In this document: positions 25,375 to 32,783 of the stretch, one piece after another
Layout: every line of letters begins with the position of its first letter
Numbering within the stretch: the first letter of the stretch is position 1
DNA from: Bacillota bacterium
GTDB taxonomy: Bacteria; Bacillota; Desulfotomaculia; Desulfotomaculales; Desulfallaceae
NCBI GenBank assembly: GCA_023439185.1
Contig: JAEXOR010000065.1
Location: 1-64,000 of the forward strand
Direction: 5' to 3'
Length of the DNA: 64,000 nt
Notes under the pieces: generated by a model
Databases searched by the model: none
What the model saw: only the letters and a program-made list of their open reading frames with translations
What the model was told of the DNA's origin: nothing
Made by a program: the position numbers and the translations under genes

Positions 25375-25988
25375 TTTTCCACCCGCTCCTTTGCTTGGGC
25401 TAAATTTCCCTGTTTCAGCATGTCCAGCGTTTCATCGTCCACCAGGTTATTCAGGATCATCCGGCGCTTTTCGGGATCGCTGACGGTTTGCAGCACCTGT
25501 TTGCGCACCCGGCCTATAAAGGTTGTGAATTCTTCAAATTGAGGACCGAATAAGGTTTCTAAATCTTGACGGATTACCCTGGCCAGGTGCGGGCTGTTGC
25601 CGCCGGTGGAAATAGCCAGCTTGAAATCTCCCCGGTGCACCACCGAGGGGACCACGAAACTGCACCGCTTGGGGTCGTCTACCACGTTGACCGCGATGTT
25701 CCTGGCCGCGCAGTCCGCAGCGACGGCGCCGTTGATTTCATCGTCGTCCGTGGCGCAAAAGACCAAGAAAACATCTTCCAGGTCAGTGGGATGATAAAAA
25801 CCGGCACGGTGATGAATCCGCCCGGTGTCGGACATTTCCTTGAGGCCTGATGTTAATTCGGGACTGACCACGTAGATATCGGCGCCGCAGCGGGCCAGGG
25901 TCCGCACTTTGCGCTCAGCCACGCCGCCTCCGCCGATTACCAGGCATTTCCTGCCTTCCAGTTTTAAAAAAACAGGGTAATAATCCAA
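25359..25988 (-). CDS. Precorrin-2 dehydrogenase (SirC/Met8/CysG-N family)
   Basis: 209 aa, NAD-binding (LVIGGGGVAERKVRTLARCGA, residues 16-36), then VNVVDDPKRCSFVVPSVVHRGDFKLAISTGGNSP. Oxidises precorrin-2 to sirohydrochlorin; whether it also inserts iron, as Met8 and CysG do, cannot be told from sequence alone, and no separate ferrochelatase gene is in the operon. TTG start at 25988 eight bases from GGAG. Second gene of the operon. Confidence 0.9.
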   Translation of the reverse strand: MDYYPVFLKLEGRKCLVIGGGGVAERKVRTLARCGADIYVVSPELTSGLKEMSDTGRIHHRAGFYHPTDLEDVFLVFCATDDDEINGAVAADCAARNIAVNVVDDPKRCSFVVPSVVHRGDFKLAISTGGNSPHLARVIRQDLETLFGPQFEEFTTFIGRVRKQVLQTVSDPEKRRMILNNLVDDETLDMLKQGNLAQAKERVEKCLSS

Positions 25989-26010
25989 CAGATCAACTCC
26001 GGATAAGCTT

Positions 26011-26973
26011 TTAAAAACTCCTGATGCCTACAAAATCGGCAATGGTCCGCATGGTTTTTTTAACCGGCACATCGGGTAGCTCGCCCAGTTCCTTCTTGGC
26101 TTTGGCAATATATTTTTTGGCCACTCCGTAGGAGTATTCCACCCCGCCGCATTCGGTAATCAGCGTGATGGCTTCCTGGACGTCCTCGTCGCTTTTGTTC
26201 CGGTTGGTGGTGATTTTTTTCAGCCTTTCTTTTTTGGGGCTGTTATGCAGAGCGTAAATGGCGGGCAGTGTAATAATCCCCTGGCGCAGATCGCCGCCGA
26301 TGGGTTTGCCCAGTTTAACCTGCTCCGCGGTCATGTCCAGAATGTCGTCGGTAATCTGGAAAGCCATACCGATATGATGTCCGAACCGGTGCAGCGCCTG
26401 GTGCAGGGGTTCCGGCGCACCGCAGGCCACCGCTCCCAGCTTGCAGGAGGCGGAGATTAAAAGGGCAGTTTTGCGGTTAATCCGGTAAAAATAATCCCGC
26501 AACGTCTGGTTGGTGTTGAAAGAGGTGGCAATCTGTATAATCTCCCCCTCGCTCATTTTAACGCTGGTATCAGCCAGCACTTTTGGAATGAGGGGGTCTT
26601 TATACTGCGAGATTAAAACCAGTGATTTGCCCAGCAGGTAATCGCCCAGGTGAGCTGAAATCCGGTTTCCCCAGCGGGCCTTTATTGTAGGTATGCCCCG
26701 GCGGGTCATGGATGAATCAACCACGTCATCGTGTACCAGGGTGGCCATATGAATTAATTCCAGTGCCACAGCCAGCGGCACCAGCTTGTCCAGATCAAAT
26801 TGATAAAACTTGCCGCCCAGCAGACAGAAAGTGGGACGCAGGCGCTTACCGCCGGCGCTCACCAGATGAGTGGCCGCCTCGGCCAGCAACGGGTCAGGGC
26901 ATTTTACGGCGGACATCAGTTCTTTTTCCACAACGCTGAGTTCATATTTTATCTCATTAAAAAAACCAATCAC
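26011..26973 (-). CDS. hepT: Trans-polyprenyl diphosphate synthase (heptaprenyl type)
   Basis: Makes the long isoprenoid chain for menaquinone. It has both aspartate-rich motifs (LVHDDVVDSS and FQITDDILDMT), GGKRLRP for the substrate phosphates and GKPIGGDLRQG. The upstream frame extends about 60 codons but is not conserved; I use the GTG at 26973, which gives 320 aa, the length of Bacillus HepT, starting just before FFNEIKYELS. The ribosome site is weak, so the start is uncertain. It heads the heme operon, linking quinone and heme supply. Confidence 0.85.
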   Translation of the reverse strand: MIGFFNEIKYELSVVEKELMSAVKCPDPLLAEAATHLVSAGGKRLRPTFCLLGGKFYQFDLDKLVPLAVALELIHMATLVHDDVVDSSMTRRGIPTIKARWGNRISAHLGDYLLGKSLVLISQYKDPLIPKVLADTSVKMSEGEIIQIATSFNTNQTLRDYFYRINRKTALLISASCKLGAVACGAPEPLHQALHRFGHHIGMAFQITDDILDMTAEQVKLGKPIGGDLRQGIITLPAIYALHNSPKKERLKKITTNRNKSDEDVQEAITLITECGGVEYSYGVAKKYIAKAKKELGELPDVPVKKTMRTIADFVGIRSF

Positions 26974-27217
26974 CACTGTTATCACCAGCCAACCTTGTTG
27001 GCGCGCCGGTAAATGTTGTCTGCCCTGGATAACCCAAGACTTATTCGACATGGCGGCGCGTATTTCCTGCCCTGTAATTCGCAGTTCCTGGTATCGGAAA
27101 ACCTGCGAAAACAGGGAGATTGCACACTGACAAGCAGATTTCGCCCGGTGCAAAATCCACTATAATAGATTATTATATTTCCCGCTTAAAATCAATGGAA
27201 TTGTATACACAGGTAAC

Positions 27218-27246
27218 TTGTTTAAGGATAGGGAGTCTGGTATAAT
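27218..27246 (+). promoter_or_regulatory. Sigma-A promoter of tRNA-Sec
   Basis: TTGTTT (27218-27223), 17-bp spacer, perfect TATAAT (27241-27246), 58 bp upstream of the tRNA-Sec 5' end. Confidence 0.75.
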
Positions 27247-27304
27247 AACTATTGCTTTGCCGGATTTAATTTTTGCGTAATTTCCGGGAGGGCGTTCCAT
27301 CTTC

Positions 27305-27402
27305 GGGGGTGGATGGGGCCTGGTGGCTCCCCTGGTCTTCAAAACCAGTCGCGGGGCGGCGATCCCGTCCCAGGTGAGTTCGATTCTCACACACTCCCGC
27401 CA
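27305..27402 (+). tRNA. selC: Selenocysteine tRNA (anticodon TCA)
   Basis: 98 nt with encoded CCA. It shows the Sec-specific architecture: an acceptor of up to 8 bp (27305-27312 with 27391-27398), a 6-bp D-stem GGGGCC/GGCTCC closed by the four-base loop TGGT, an anticodon stem CTGGT/ACCAG around CTTCAAA (anticodon TCA), a long variable arm and T-arm GTGAG-TTCGATT-CTCAC. The last acceptor pair is a G-A mismatch by my alignment. No selA, selB or selD lies next to it. Confidence 0.93.
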
Positions 27403-27590
27403 AGTCAATAAAGATGCGGATTGTATGGTGTATTGGTATTTTATAATATAATTACCAATTGATTTACCAAAACCAGTCACCCTATTTTAACCCGCATTAT
27501 GGAGGCTGGATTCCCTCTTTCCTTATCTAGTTTGTAAATACTAGGTGAGCGAAGGGGGATTTCTCTTTATGGCTATAAATGCCATTTTTG

Positions 27591-28781
27591 TCAATTTTTA
27601 ATTATGCTAAGCTTCTGCTGCATATTAGCCTGGCGGGGAAAAAGAAGGTACACAAGCAGGGCAAGCAGAGACGGGATAATTACCATTAAATACATTAAAT
27701 CATAACCAATGTATTGGGCAACAAAACCCCACAGAACGGAGCCCAACCCCAGACCTAAATCTAAAAATAAAAAGAAAGTAGCGGTGGCAGCCCCGCGCCG
27801 TTCCAGCGGTACATATAGAACGGAAAGAGCCTGTGTAGTGGGTTGAACAGCACCGTAACCGATTCCGTAAACTAGGCCAGCTAAAATGAAAACAGGCAAA
27901 GAATGAGCTAAATAGATAATTAACATAGCCAGACTACAAAGAATTAACCCAAAAACCATAACAATATCATATCCTTTACGATCGGCCAAACGACCGAAAA
28001 AGGGGCGAGAAACGGTAATACTAAGGGCGTATAAAATAAAAAAAAGACCGATATCAGTTACCTGGCGGTATTGACCGTACAAGGCCAGGAAAGAAACAAC
28101 AGCCGCATAGCCAATGGCTGAAAAAAACATTACCAGGGAAGGATGAAGGGCTCTCTTTTCTATAATTGTTTTTGTTGTGGCTGGGGTTTTTGTCATTATA
28201 TTTACATTTTGGTGATTTATTAATAGTGCTAATAAAAAAGATAATAATACGAATCCGGCGCAAATATAAAACATAAGCTGGAAGTTGTAACGCTGCATCA
28301 GAAAAAGACCTAAAGCGGGACCAGTCGCCATTCCTAAGCTTAAAGACAAACCATAATACCCCATCCCTTCAGCTAAGCGAGATTTGGGGATAATGTCGCT
28401 GGCTAAAGTACCGGCAGCTGTATTGCAATAGGCCCAGCCAAAGCCTTGCAGAAAACGAGCTGGTAAAAGGACTAATAGAGTAGGTGCCAGATTGAAGGCA
28501 AGGGTACAAAAGAAAAAGATAGCCGTACCAAATAAAAAAATAACTTTACGTTTACCGGTGTCGATCAAGCGTCCGGCGAAGGGACGGAACAACACGGAGG
28601 CCAGGAGTAAAGACCCCATTGCTAGGCCGGTTAGGGCATCCTTTCCGGTTATTTCTTTAATGTAGACGGGCAAAGAAGGAAACAACATATAGTAAGCTAT
28701 AAATAATGAAAAGTTAGCAATTATTAGTATAGAAAAATTGCTTGTACATAGGCGTTTGGTTTGCATAGTTGGATCTGACAA
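27591..28781 (-). CDS. Major facilitator superfamily transporter
   Basis: About 396 aa with 12 predicted membrane helices. It has the MFS signature between helices 2 and 3 (FAGRLIDTGKRKV) and its echo in the second half (FFGRLADRKGYDI). The substrate cannot be predicted; it resembles drug/metabolite exporters of the YwoG/YfkF kind. The start is either a TTG at 28781 (GAAGGGG upstream, somewhat far) or an ATG at 28763. The gene is visibly richer in A+T than the heme operon beside it, so it may be a later arrival. It converges with tRNA-Sec. Confidence 0.85.
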   Translation of the reverse strand: MSDPTMQTKRLCTSNFSILIIANFSLFIAYYMLFPSLPVYIKEITGKDALTGLAMGSLLLASVLFRPFAGRLIDTGKRKVIFLFGTAIFFFCTLAFNLAPTLLVLLPARFLQGFGWAYCNTAAGTLASDIIPKSRLAEGMGYYGLSLSLGMATGPALGLFLMQRYNFQLMFYICAGFVLLSFLLALLINHQNVNIMTKTPATTKTIIEKRALHPSLVMFFSAIGYAAVVSFLALYGQYRQVTDIGLFFILYALSITVSRPFFGRLADRKGYDIVMVFGLILCSLAMLIIYLAHSLPVFILAGLVYGIGYGAVQPTTQALSVLYVPLERRGAATATFFLFLDLGLGLGSVLWGFVAQYIGYDLMYLMVIIPSLLALLVYLLFPRQANMQQKLSIIKN

Positions 28782-28912
28782 AATCTGATCAACCCCTTCA
28801 ACACAGTTATTAGTGTAATTTGAGCCGGTGGTCCGGGATGGCAAGGTACTTCAATCAATTTATTATATCTTTTACTACTATCTATTCAATGTTAAAAAAG
28901 AAAAAGTTTAGA

Positions 28913-28950
28913 CAAAACACCCCGGTCCAAGTGACCAGGGTGTTTTATTT
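28913..28950. terminator. Bidirectional terminator
   Basis: Stem CACCC-x-GGTC / GACC-x-GGGTG with T-rich tracts on both sides (TTTTATTT on plus, TTTTGTCT on minus). Confidence 0.7.
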
Positions 28951-29086
28951 ATGCAGCAGTGTCATGATACATTATTATTAATGTTGATTATAAAATTTCT
29001 TCTTCAATTGTAACTTGAAACTATCGGTAACTCACCTTCTTTTACATGGCCTACTATTTAGCCCCTTACTTCAGTAGGGATAGTAG

Positions 29087-29121
29087 CAAAGCCCCGCGAT
29101 GCGGAGGCCTTTGTGTTTTAT
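29087..29121 (+). terminator. Terminator-like hairpin, plus strand
   Basis: CAAAG-CCCCGC-GAT-GCGGAGG-CTTTG with a single bulge, then TGTTTTATT. There is no plus-strand gene upstream, so it may end an unannotated RNA. Confidence 0.5.
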
Positions 29122-29158
29122 TGACCGGAAACCGGGTCACGCCCGGTTAGCATTTTCT

Positions 29159-29332
29159 TCACCCGACCTGTTCCAGGTGCCATATCTGTAATAATCGAAG
29201 TTCCTTTAACCGCTTCCGGAGTTGATGCTTTTCTTCCGGGTCGGTGGTTTGTTCGAATTGTTCTTTTAGGCGATGGATTTCTATTTTTGTTTGTTCAATT
29301 GCCGATTTTAGTTTATCGGATGCCATAGACAT
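29159..29332 (-). CDS. 57-aa predicted coiled-coil protein
   Basis: A short frame with a good ribosome site (GAGGTGA, six bases before the ATG at 29330-29332). The product is almost wholly helical and charged (KSAIEQTKIEIHRLKEQFEQ, then EEKHQLRKRLKELRLLQIWH) and ends in EQVG. No family with known function is recognised. Located 48 bp downstream of the ferritin-like gene on the same strand, so probably co-transcribed. Confidence 0.65.
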   Translation of the reverse strand: MSMASDKLKSAIEQTKIEIHRLKEQFEQTTDPEEKHQLRKRLKELRLLQIWHLEQVG

Positions 29333-29380
29333 TTCAATTCACCTCAGAGAACTGGGAAACACGCAATAGATCACGGAGTT

Positions 29381-29701
29381 TTATTCTTTGCCGGCAGGTG
29401 TTTTCAATTCATCCATCAACTCTTCGACTTCTTCCGCGCCCTCCAGGTAGAATTTCTCTTCTTCGGGGTCCAGTTCCTTCAGGAGCCGCAAGAACTCTCC
29501 GGCATGGATTCTTTCTTCATCGGCAATGTCTTTTAAAACCGCCTGGGCCAGTTTATCATCAATTGACTCAGCCAACTGCATGTAAAGCTGTACCGCCTCA
29601 TATTCGGCGGCAATCAAAAAACGGATGGCCCGGATCAATTCTTCCTTGCTGAGCTTACGGTCGTGAGCAAGTCCGGCGAAGGGATTGCCAAATTCAGGCA
29701 T
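29381..29701 (-). CDS. Ferritin-like protein resembling encapsulin cargo
   Basis: A 106-aa two-helix di-iron protein. EYEAVQLYMQLAESI and DEERIHAGEFLRLL carry the Glu and E-x-x-H ligands, followed by ELDPEEEKFYLEGAEEVEELMDEL. The pattern resembles the ferritin-like domain fused to archaeal encapsulin (Pyrococcus) and free-standing encapsulin cargo proteins, which oxidise and store iron. No encapsulin shell gene is in the window. AAGGAGG lies eight bases before the ATG at 29701; a start seven codons upstream lacks such a site. Confidence 0.8.
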   Translation of the reverse strand: MPEFGNPFAGLAHDRKLSKEELIRAIRFLIAAEYEAVQLYMQLAESIDDKLAQAVLKDIADEERIHAGEFLRLLKELDPEEEKFYLEGAEEVEELMDELKTPAGKE

Positions 29702-29737
29702 AACGTCTGCCTCCTTATCCATTTATTCTTCAAAATA

Positions 29738-30370
29738 TTAACGTATGAAATTCGTCATTACTTTTCTTTCCGGTTCCGGCGCTTGGACGGAACCTTTCCC
29801 GTTTTCAACCAGTTTGAGCAGCCAGGCCATGTTTTTGCCCAGGATCCGCATAATTTGCATCCCTTCCTGATCCTGTACTGCTTCCCCGGGCCTGGTGCCG
29901 TGAATAATATTCCAGTAATTTGAGGTCGGGACCAACATTTCGGCATAGGCCAGATAATGATATAATTGGTCCAGGGCTGTCATTCCCCCGGAGCGCCTTA
30001 CGGCAACCACAGCGGCTCCGACTTTGTGTCTGAATAAGCTGCCGTTCATGCCGGCCACATAAAAGGCCCGGTCCAAAAACGCTTTCATGGTGGCGCTGAT
30101 AGACGAGTAATGGATGGGTGAGCCGAAGATTATGCCGTCCGCTTCTTTAATCTTCTGAATCCACTCGTTCACTTCATCATCGGTAATGCACCTTTCATTC
30201 TTATTCTTGGCACATTGCCCGCAGGCCAGACATCCCCTGATTAATTTGTTGCCCACATGAATGATTTCTGTTTCAATACCTGCTTTTTCAAGCTCCTCTG
30301 TTACTGCTTTTAAGGCGTGATAAGTATTTCCTTCCTTATTCGGACTGCCGTTAAAGGCTGCTACTTTCAT
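29738..30370 (-). CDS. Iron-sulfur flavoprotein, NADPH-dependent FMN reductase family
   Basis: A 210-aa flavodoxin-fold protein. FNGSPNKEGNTYHAL (residues 5-19) binds the FMN phosphate; CLACGQCAKNKNERC (about 47-61) is the compact cysteine motif of iron-sulfur flavoproteins; FGSPIHYSSISATMKAFLDR and RRSGGMTALDQL complete the flavin site. A general redox role is likely (electron transfer or oxygen/quinone reduction). AGGAGGG precedes the ATG at 30370. It is 36 bp upstream of the ferritin-like gene on the same strand. Confidence 0.88.
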   Translation of the reverse strand: MKVAAFNGSPNKEGNTYHALKAVTEELEKAGIETEIIHVGNKLIRGCLACGQCAKNKNERCITDDEVNEWIQKIKEADGIIFGSPIHYSSISATMKAFLDRAFYVAGMNGSLFRHKVGAAVVAVRRSGGMTALDQLYHYLAYAEMLVPTSNYWNIIHGTRPGEAVQDQEGMQIMRILGKNMAWLLKLVENGKGSVQAPEPERKVMTNFIR

Positions 30371-30488
30371 AAACATTTCCCTCCTTGAGATAGTAGTATT
30401 TGCTAGGTAGTGCAATAATATAGGCAAATAGTCGTGTTGAGATTTATTTCTGTTTATTGCTTCAAAATCCTTTTATTGTATAAAGATT

Positions 30489-30535
30489 TTAAAACCAAAC
30501 AGCCCCGGGCCGCGGTACTCTCCCGGCCGGGGCTG
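30489..30535 (-). terminator. Terminator of the methyltransferase operon
   Basis: Nine-bp stem CAGCCCCGG/CCGGGGCTG (30500-30535) with a structured loop, then TTTGGTTTTAA on the minus strand, just past the stop at 30549. Confidence 0.75.
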
Positions 30536-30548
30536 TGGTTGCTAAATT

Positions 30549-31058
30549 TTAATTTTCGTCATTGTCATCGAGGATAATCTCCGCCGCCAGGCGGGCCGCC
30601 TTCCCCGCCACGACGCTGCACTTTTCGGCATGACCCGGGAGGATTAGAAATTCTTCGTTTTGATGCTCATCCAGGAAATTGTAGCTACGCCCGAAAATGC
30701 GTTGGTGTATTTGGGGACACAGGGTTGTGCCGAACTCCTTGAGAAAAGCGTCCCGGTAGGCAATGATTTTTTCTATGCCTCTCAGCCTTGAAGTCAGGTC
30801 GGCGCTTTCTTCCGCCGGCGTGGGGTTGAACTTGAGCCCCACGGCCAACTGGCCGGCGCAATAAGCGCCGCAGGAGCCCGAGCTGATGCCGGCGCCGCCC
30901 AGCAAGGACATTGACGCGGTGACCATATCGTCGGAAATGAAGCTGAAATGAGATTGTAAGCCGATCATGGTGCTCCGGGAACATATATCGTCGCGGATCA
31001 GGGCTGCGGCAGCTTTTTTCTCAATCAGGTCCAGGATCTCTTTGTTATCGTCACTAAT
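30549..31058 (-). CDS. C_GCAxxG_C_C-like redox protein, probable AUU start
   Basis: 169 aa if started at the ATT at 31056-31058, which has AGAGGTGA six bases upstream. The first ordinary start (ATG at 30968) would cut off 30 residues, including the Cys in DDICSRSTMIGLQ that lines up with the first conserved cysteine of this family. The central motif GGAGISSGSCGAYCAGQLAVGLKF and later single cysteines fit the C_GCAxxG_C_C group, small proteins often beside corrinoid methyltransferases or redox genes, function unknown. It is the last gene of the methyl-transfer operon. Confidence 0.7.
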   Translation of the reverse strand: MSDDNKEILDLIEKKAAAALIRDDICSRSTMIGLQSHFSFISDDMVTASMSLLGGAGISSGSCGAYCAGQLAVGLKFNPTPAEESADLTSRLRGIEKIIAYRDAFLKEFGTTLCPQIHQRIFGRSYNFLDEHQNEEFLILPGHAEKCSVVAGKAARLAAEIILDDNDEN

Positions 31059-31094
31059 CGTTAATCACCTCTTTACCGGGTGCCGGAAAACACC

Positions 31095-31886
31095 TTAATC
31101 GGCCAGGGTATTGGCCCGGTGGGCCTTGATGTAATTCCGGCCGAAACGGTCTTGGCCCAGCAGCAAGTCCAGAGCCAGCACGGCGGTGGACAGTTTTTCG
31201 TCGGTGGTGTCCATGATGGCGGCGTCCATGCCGCAATGCATGCAAAGGGCCAGAAAGTACCGGTTGATTATTTTCCTGGCCGGCATGGAATGAGAAACAT
31301 TGCTCAGCCCGGACACTGTTTTTACCTTGTATGTTTCTTTGATCTCCTTAAGGCACTGGAAGAATAGCAAAGCGTTATTGCTGTTTACCGCCAGGGGCAG
31401 CACCAGGGGATCGATATAAAGCTGTTCCAGGTTATAATTGTGCCGGGCCAGCAAGTTGACCAGCTTTTCGGTCAATTGCAGTCTCTGTTCCACGGTTTTG
31501 GGAATCCCGCTGTCGTCGGTGGTCAGGGCAATGACAGGCAAACCGTAATCAAGAACCAGCGGTAGAATGCCCTCCAACCTGTTTTTCTCCAGGGTGATGG
31601 AATTAATCATGCCCGGGCCCCGCATTGTCTCCAGGCCTCTGGCCATCGTCCGGGCATCCGTGCTGTCGATACAAAGCGGAGTATCCACTACTTCCTGCAC
31701 GGTGCGCACCAGCCATTCCATATCCGCTGTTTCATCATCCGCCATGGAAGTGTTCAGGTCCAGGTAATGGGCCCCGGTTTCCGCCTGCCGGCGGGCCAGC
31801 GTCTGGACGTAAGCGGCGTCCTTGCTCTGGATTGCTTCCCGTACCCGGAGGATGGCGCTGTTCAGTTTTTCGCCGATGATAAGCAT
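31095..31886 (-). CDS. Methyltetrahydrofolate:corrinoid methyltransferase (DHPS-like)
   Basis: A 263-aa TIM barrel of the pterin-binding family (AcsE/MtrH/MtvA type). Signatures are MLIIGEKLNS, YLDLNTSMADDE, LCIDSTDARTM, NSITLEKNRL and SGLSNVSHSMP. It should move the methyl group from the corrinoid protein encoded next to it onto tetrahydrofolate (or back), acting as methyltransferase II of a three-component system. GGGTGA precedes the ATG. It lies 15 bp after the corrinoid protein gene. Confidence 0.88.
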   Translation of the reverse strand: MLIIGEKLNSAILRVREAIQSKDAAYVQTLARRQAETGAHYLDLNTSMADDETADMEWLVRTVQEVVDTPLCIDSTDARTMARGLETMRGPGMINSITLEKNRLEGILPLVLDYGLPVIALTTDDSGIPKTVEQRLQLTEKLVNLLARHNYNLEQLYIDPLVLPLAVNSNNALLFFQCLKEIKETYKVKTVSGLSNVSHSMPARKIINRYFLALCMHCGMDAAIMDTTDEKLSTAVLALDLLLGQDRFGRNYIKAHRANTLAD

Positions 31887-31901
31887 TTGTTAATTCACCC
31901 G

Positions 31902-32525
31902 CTAAAATACCGCGTCGGCGATTTTTACTCCGTCGCTGGCCAGGTTGGTGCTGTAGTCGGCGCCGGAATATTCCCGGACTTTCTCGTCCACATAGTTGCC
32001 GCCCACCAGGATTTTTGTGTCCAGGCCGGCTTCCTTCATTGCCAGGACGGTATCTTTCACTGATTCCTGGCAGGCGGTCAGTAAAACGCTCATGGCCAAA
32101 AGCGGGGCCTGGTGTTCTTTCACCGCCGCCACAAATTTTTCCGGGTGTACGTCCACCCCCAGGTCGATGACGTTATAACCGGCCCCTTTTAACAGCATCA
32201 CCACAATGTCTTTGCCCAAGTCGTGGATATCCCCCTTTACCGTGCCGATTACGATATTGCCCTTGTAATCCTGGCTGGCGCCGGTAAGGAGCGGTTCCAG
32301 CTTGACCATGGTTTCCTTCATGATTTCGCCGGCCATAATTAATTCACTTAAAAAATATTCACCGGTTTCAAAAAGGCTGCCTACTCCGTTCATGCCCTCC
32401 TGCATACTGTTTACTATTTCCATGGGGGATACCCCGGCCGCCAGGCGTTCTTCAACCAGCTGCTTGATTTTGCCTTCTTCCAGATCCAACACCGCTTTGG
32501 ATAGCGCGTCTGTTAATGTTGCCAT
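31902..32525 (-). CDS. Corrinoid (B12-binding) methyl-carrier protein
   Basis: 207 aa: a four-helix cap (1-85, GVSPMEIVNSMQEGMNGVGSLF, FLSELIMAGEIMKE) and a Rossmann cobalamin domain with the lower-ligand His in GDIHDLGKDIV (about residues 103-113) and VDLGVDVHPEKFV, SVLLTACQ, VGGNYV. It shuttles methyl groups between the URO-D-family and the DHPS-like methyltransferases on either side. GGAGG precedes the ATG. Confidence 0.94.
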   Translation of the reverse strand: MATLTDALSKAVLDLEEGKIKQLVEERLAAGVSPMEIVNSMQEGMNGVGSLFETGEYFLSELIMAGEIMKETMVKLEPLLTGASQDYKGNIVIGTVKGDIHDLGKDIVVMLLKGAGYNVIDLGVDVHPEKFVAAVKEHQAPLLAMSVLLTACQESVKDTVLAMKEAGLDTKILVGGNYVDEKVREYSGADYSTNLASDGVKIADAVF

Positions 32526-32581
32526 TATTCATACCTCCTATCGTTGTCTGTTTTAATTCCGCTTCAACCTGCCACGGCTGT

Positions 32582-32761
32582 CTAGCGGTGCACCCAAAAC
32601 CAGAGATACAGATAGGCAAAAGCGTCCAGCTTTTCCCATTCGGATTTAATGATTTCAGGATCGCCTTTTATTTCACCCATTTTTTTAATCTGTTCCGCCC
32701 AGGGCAGGCAGACTCCCGGGGGCATTTGGCCGATTGTGCCTTGTTTATTATCGTTGGTCAT
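32582..32761 (-). CDS. 59-aa protein within the methyl-transfer operon
   Basis: A small soluble protein (MTNDNKQGTIGQMPPGVCLP, then WAEQIKKMGEIKGDPEIIKS, ending LYLWFWVHR) with one Cys and an aromatic tail. AGGAGG lies seven bases before the ATG at 32761 (another ATG is directly upstream). It sits between the URO-D-family methyltransferase and the corrinoid protein, 22 and 56 bp from them. I do not recognise it. A structural or activating subunit is possible, but position is the only evidence. Confidence 0.7.
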   Translation of the reverse strand: MTNDNKQGTIGQMPPGVCLPWAEQIKKMGEIKGDPEIIKSEWEKLDAFAYLYLWFWVHR

Positions 32762-32783
32762 CATTACACCTCCTGTTTTGTTG

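Larger units (their letters stand above)
28782..29158. other. Intergenic region with stacked hairpins
   Basis: Contains the bidirectional terminator at 28913-28950, then on the plus strand a hairpin around CTACTAT...TAGTAG (about 29050-29086) directly followed by the terminator-like hairpin at 29087-29121. A third hairpin (AACCGGG/CCCGGTT, about 29130-29150) follows the 57-aa gene on the minus strand. No protein gene is seen. Confidence 0.45.
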
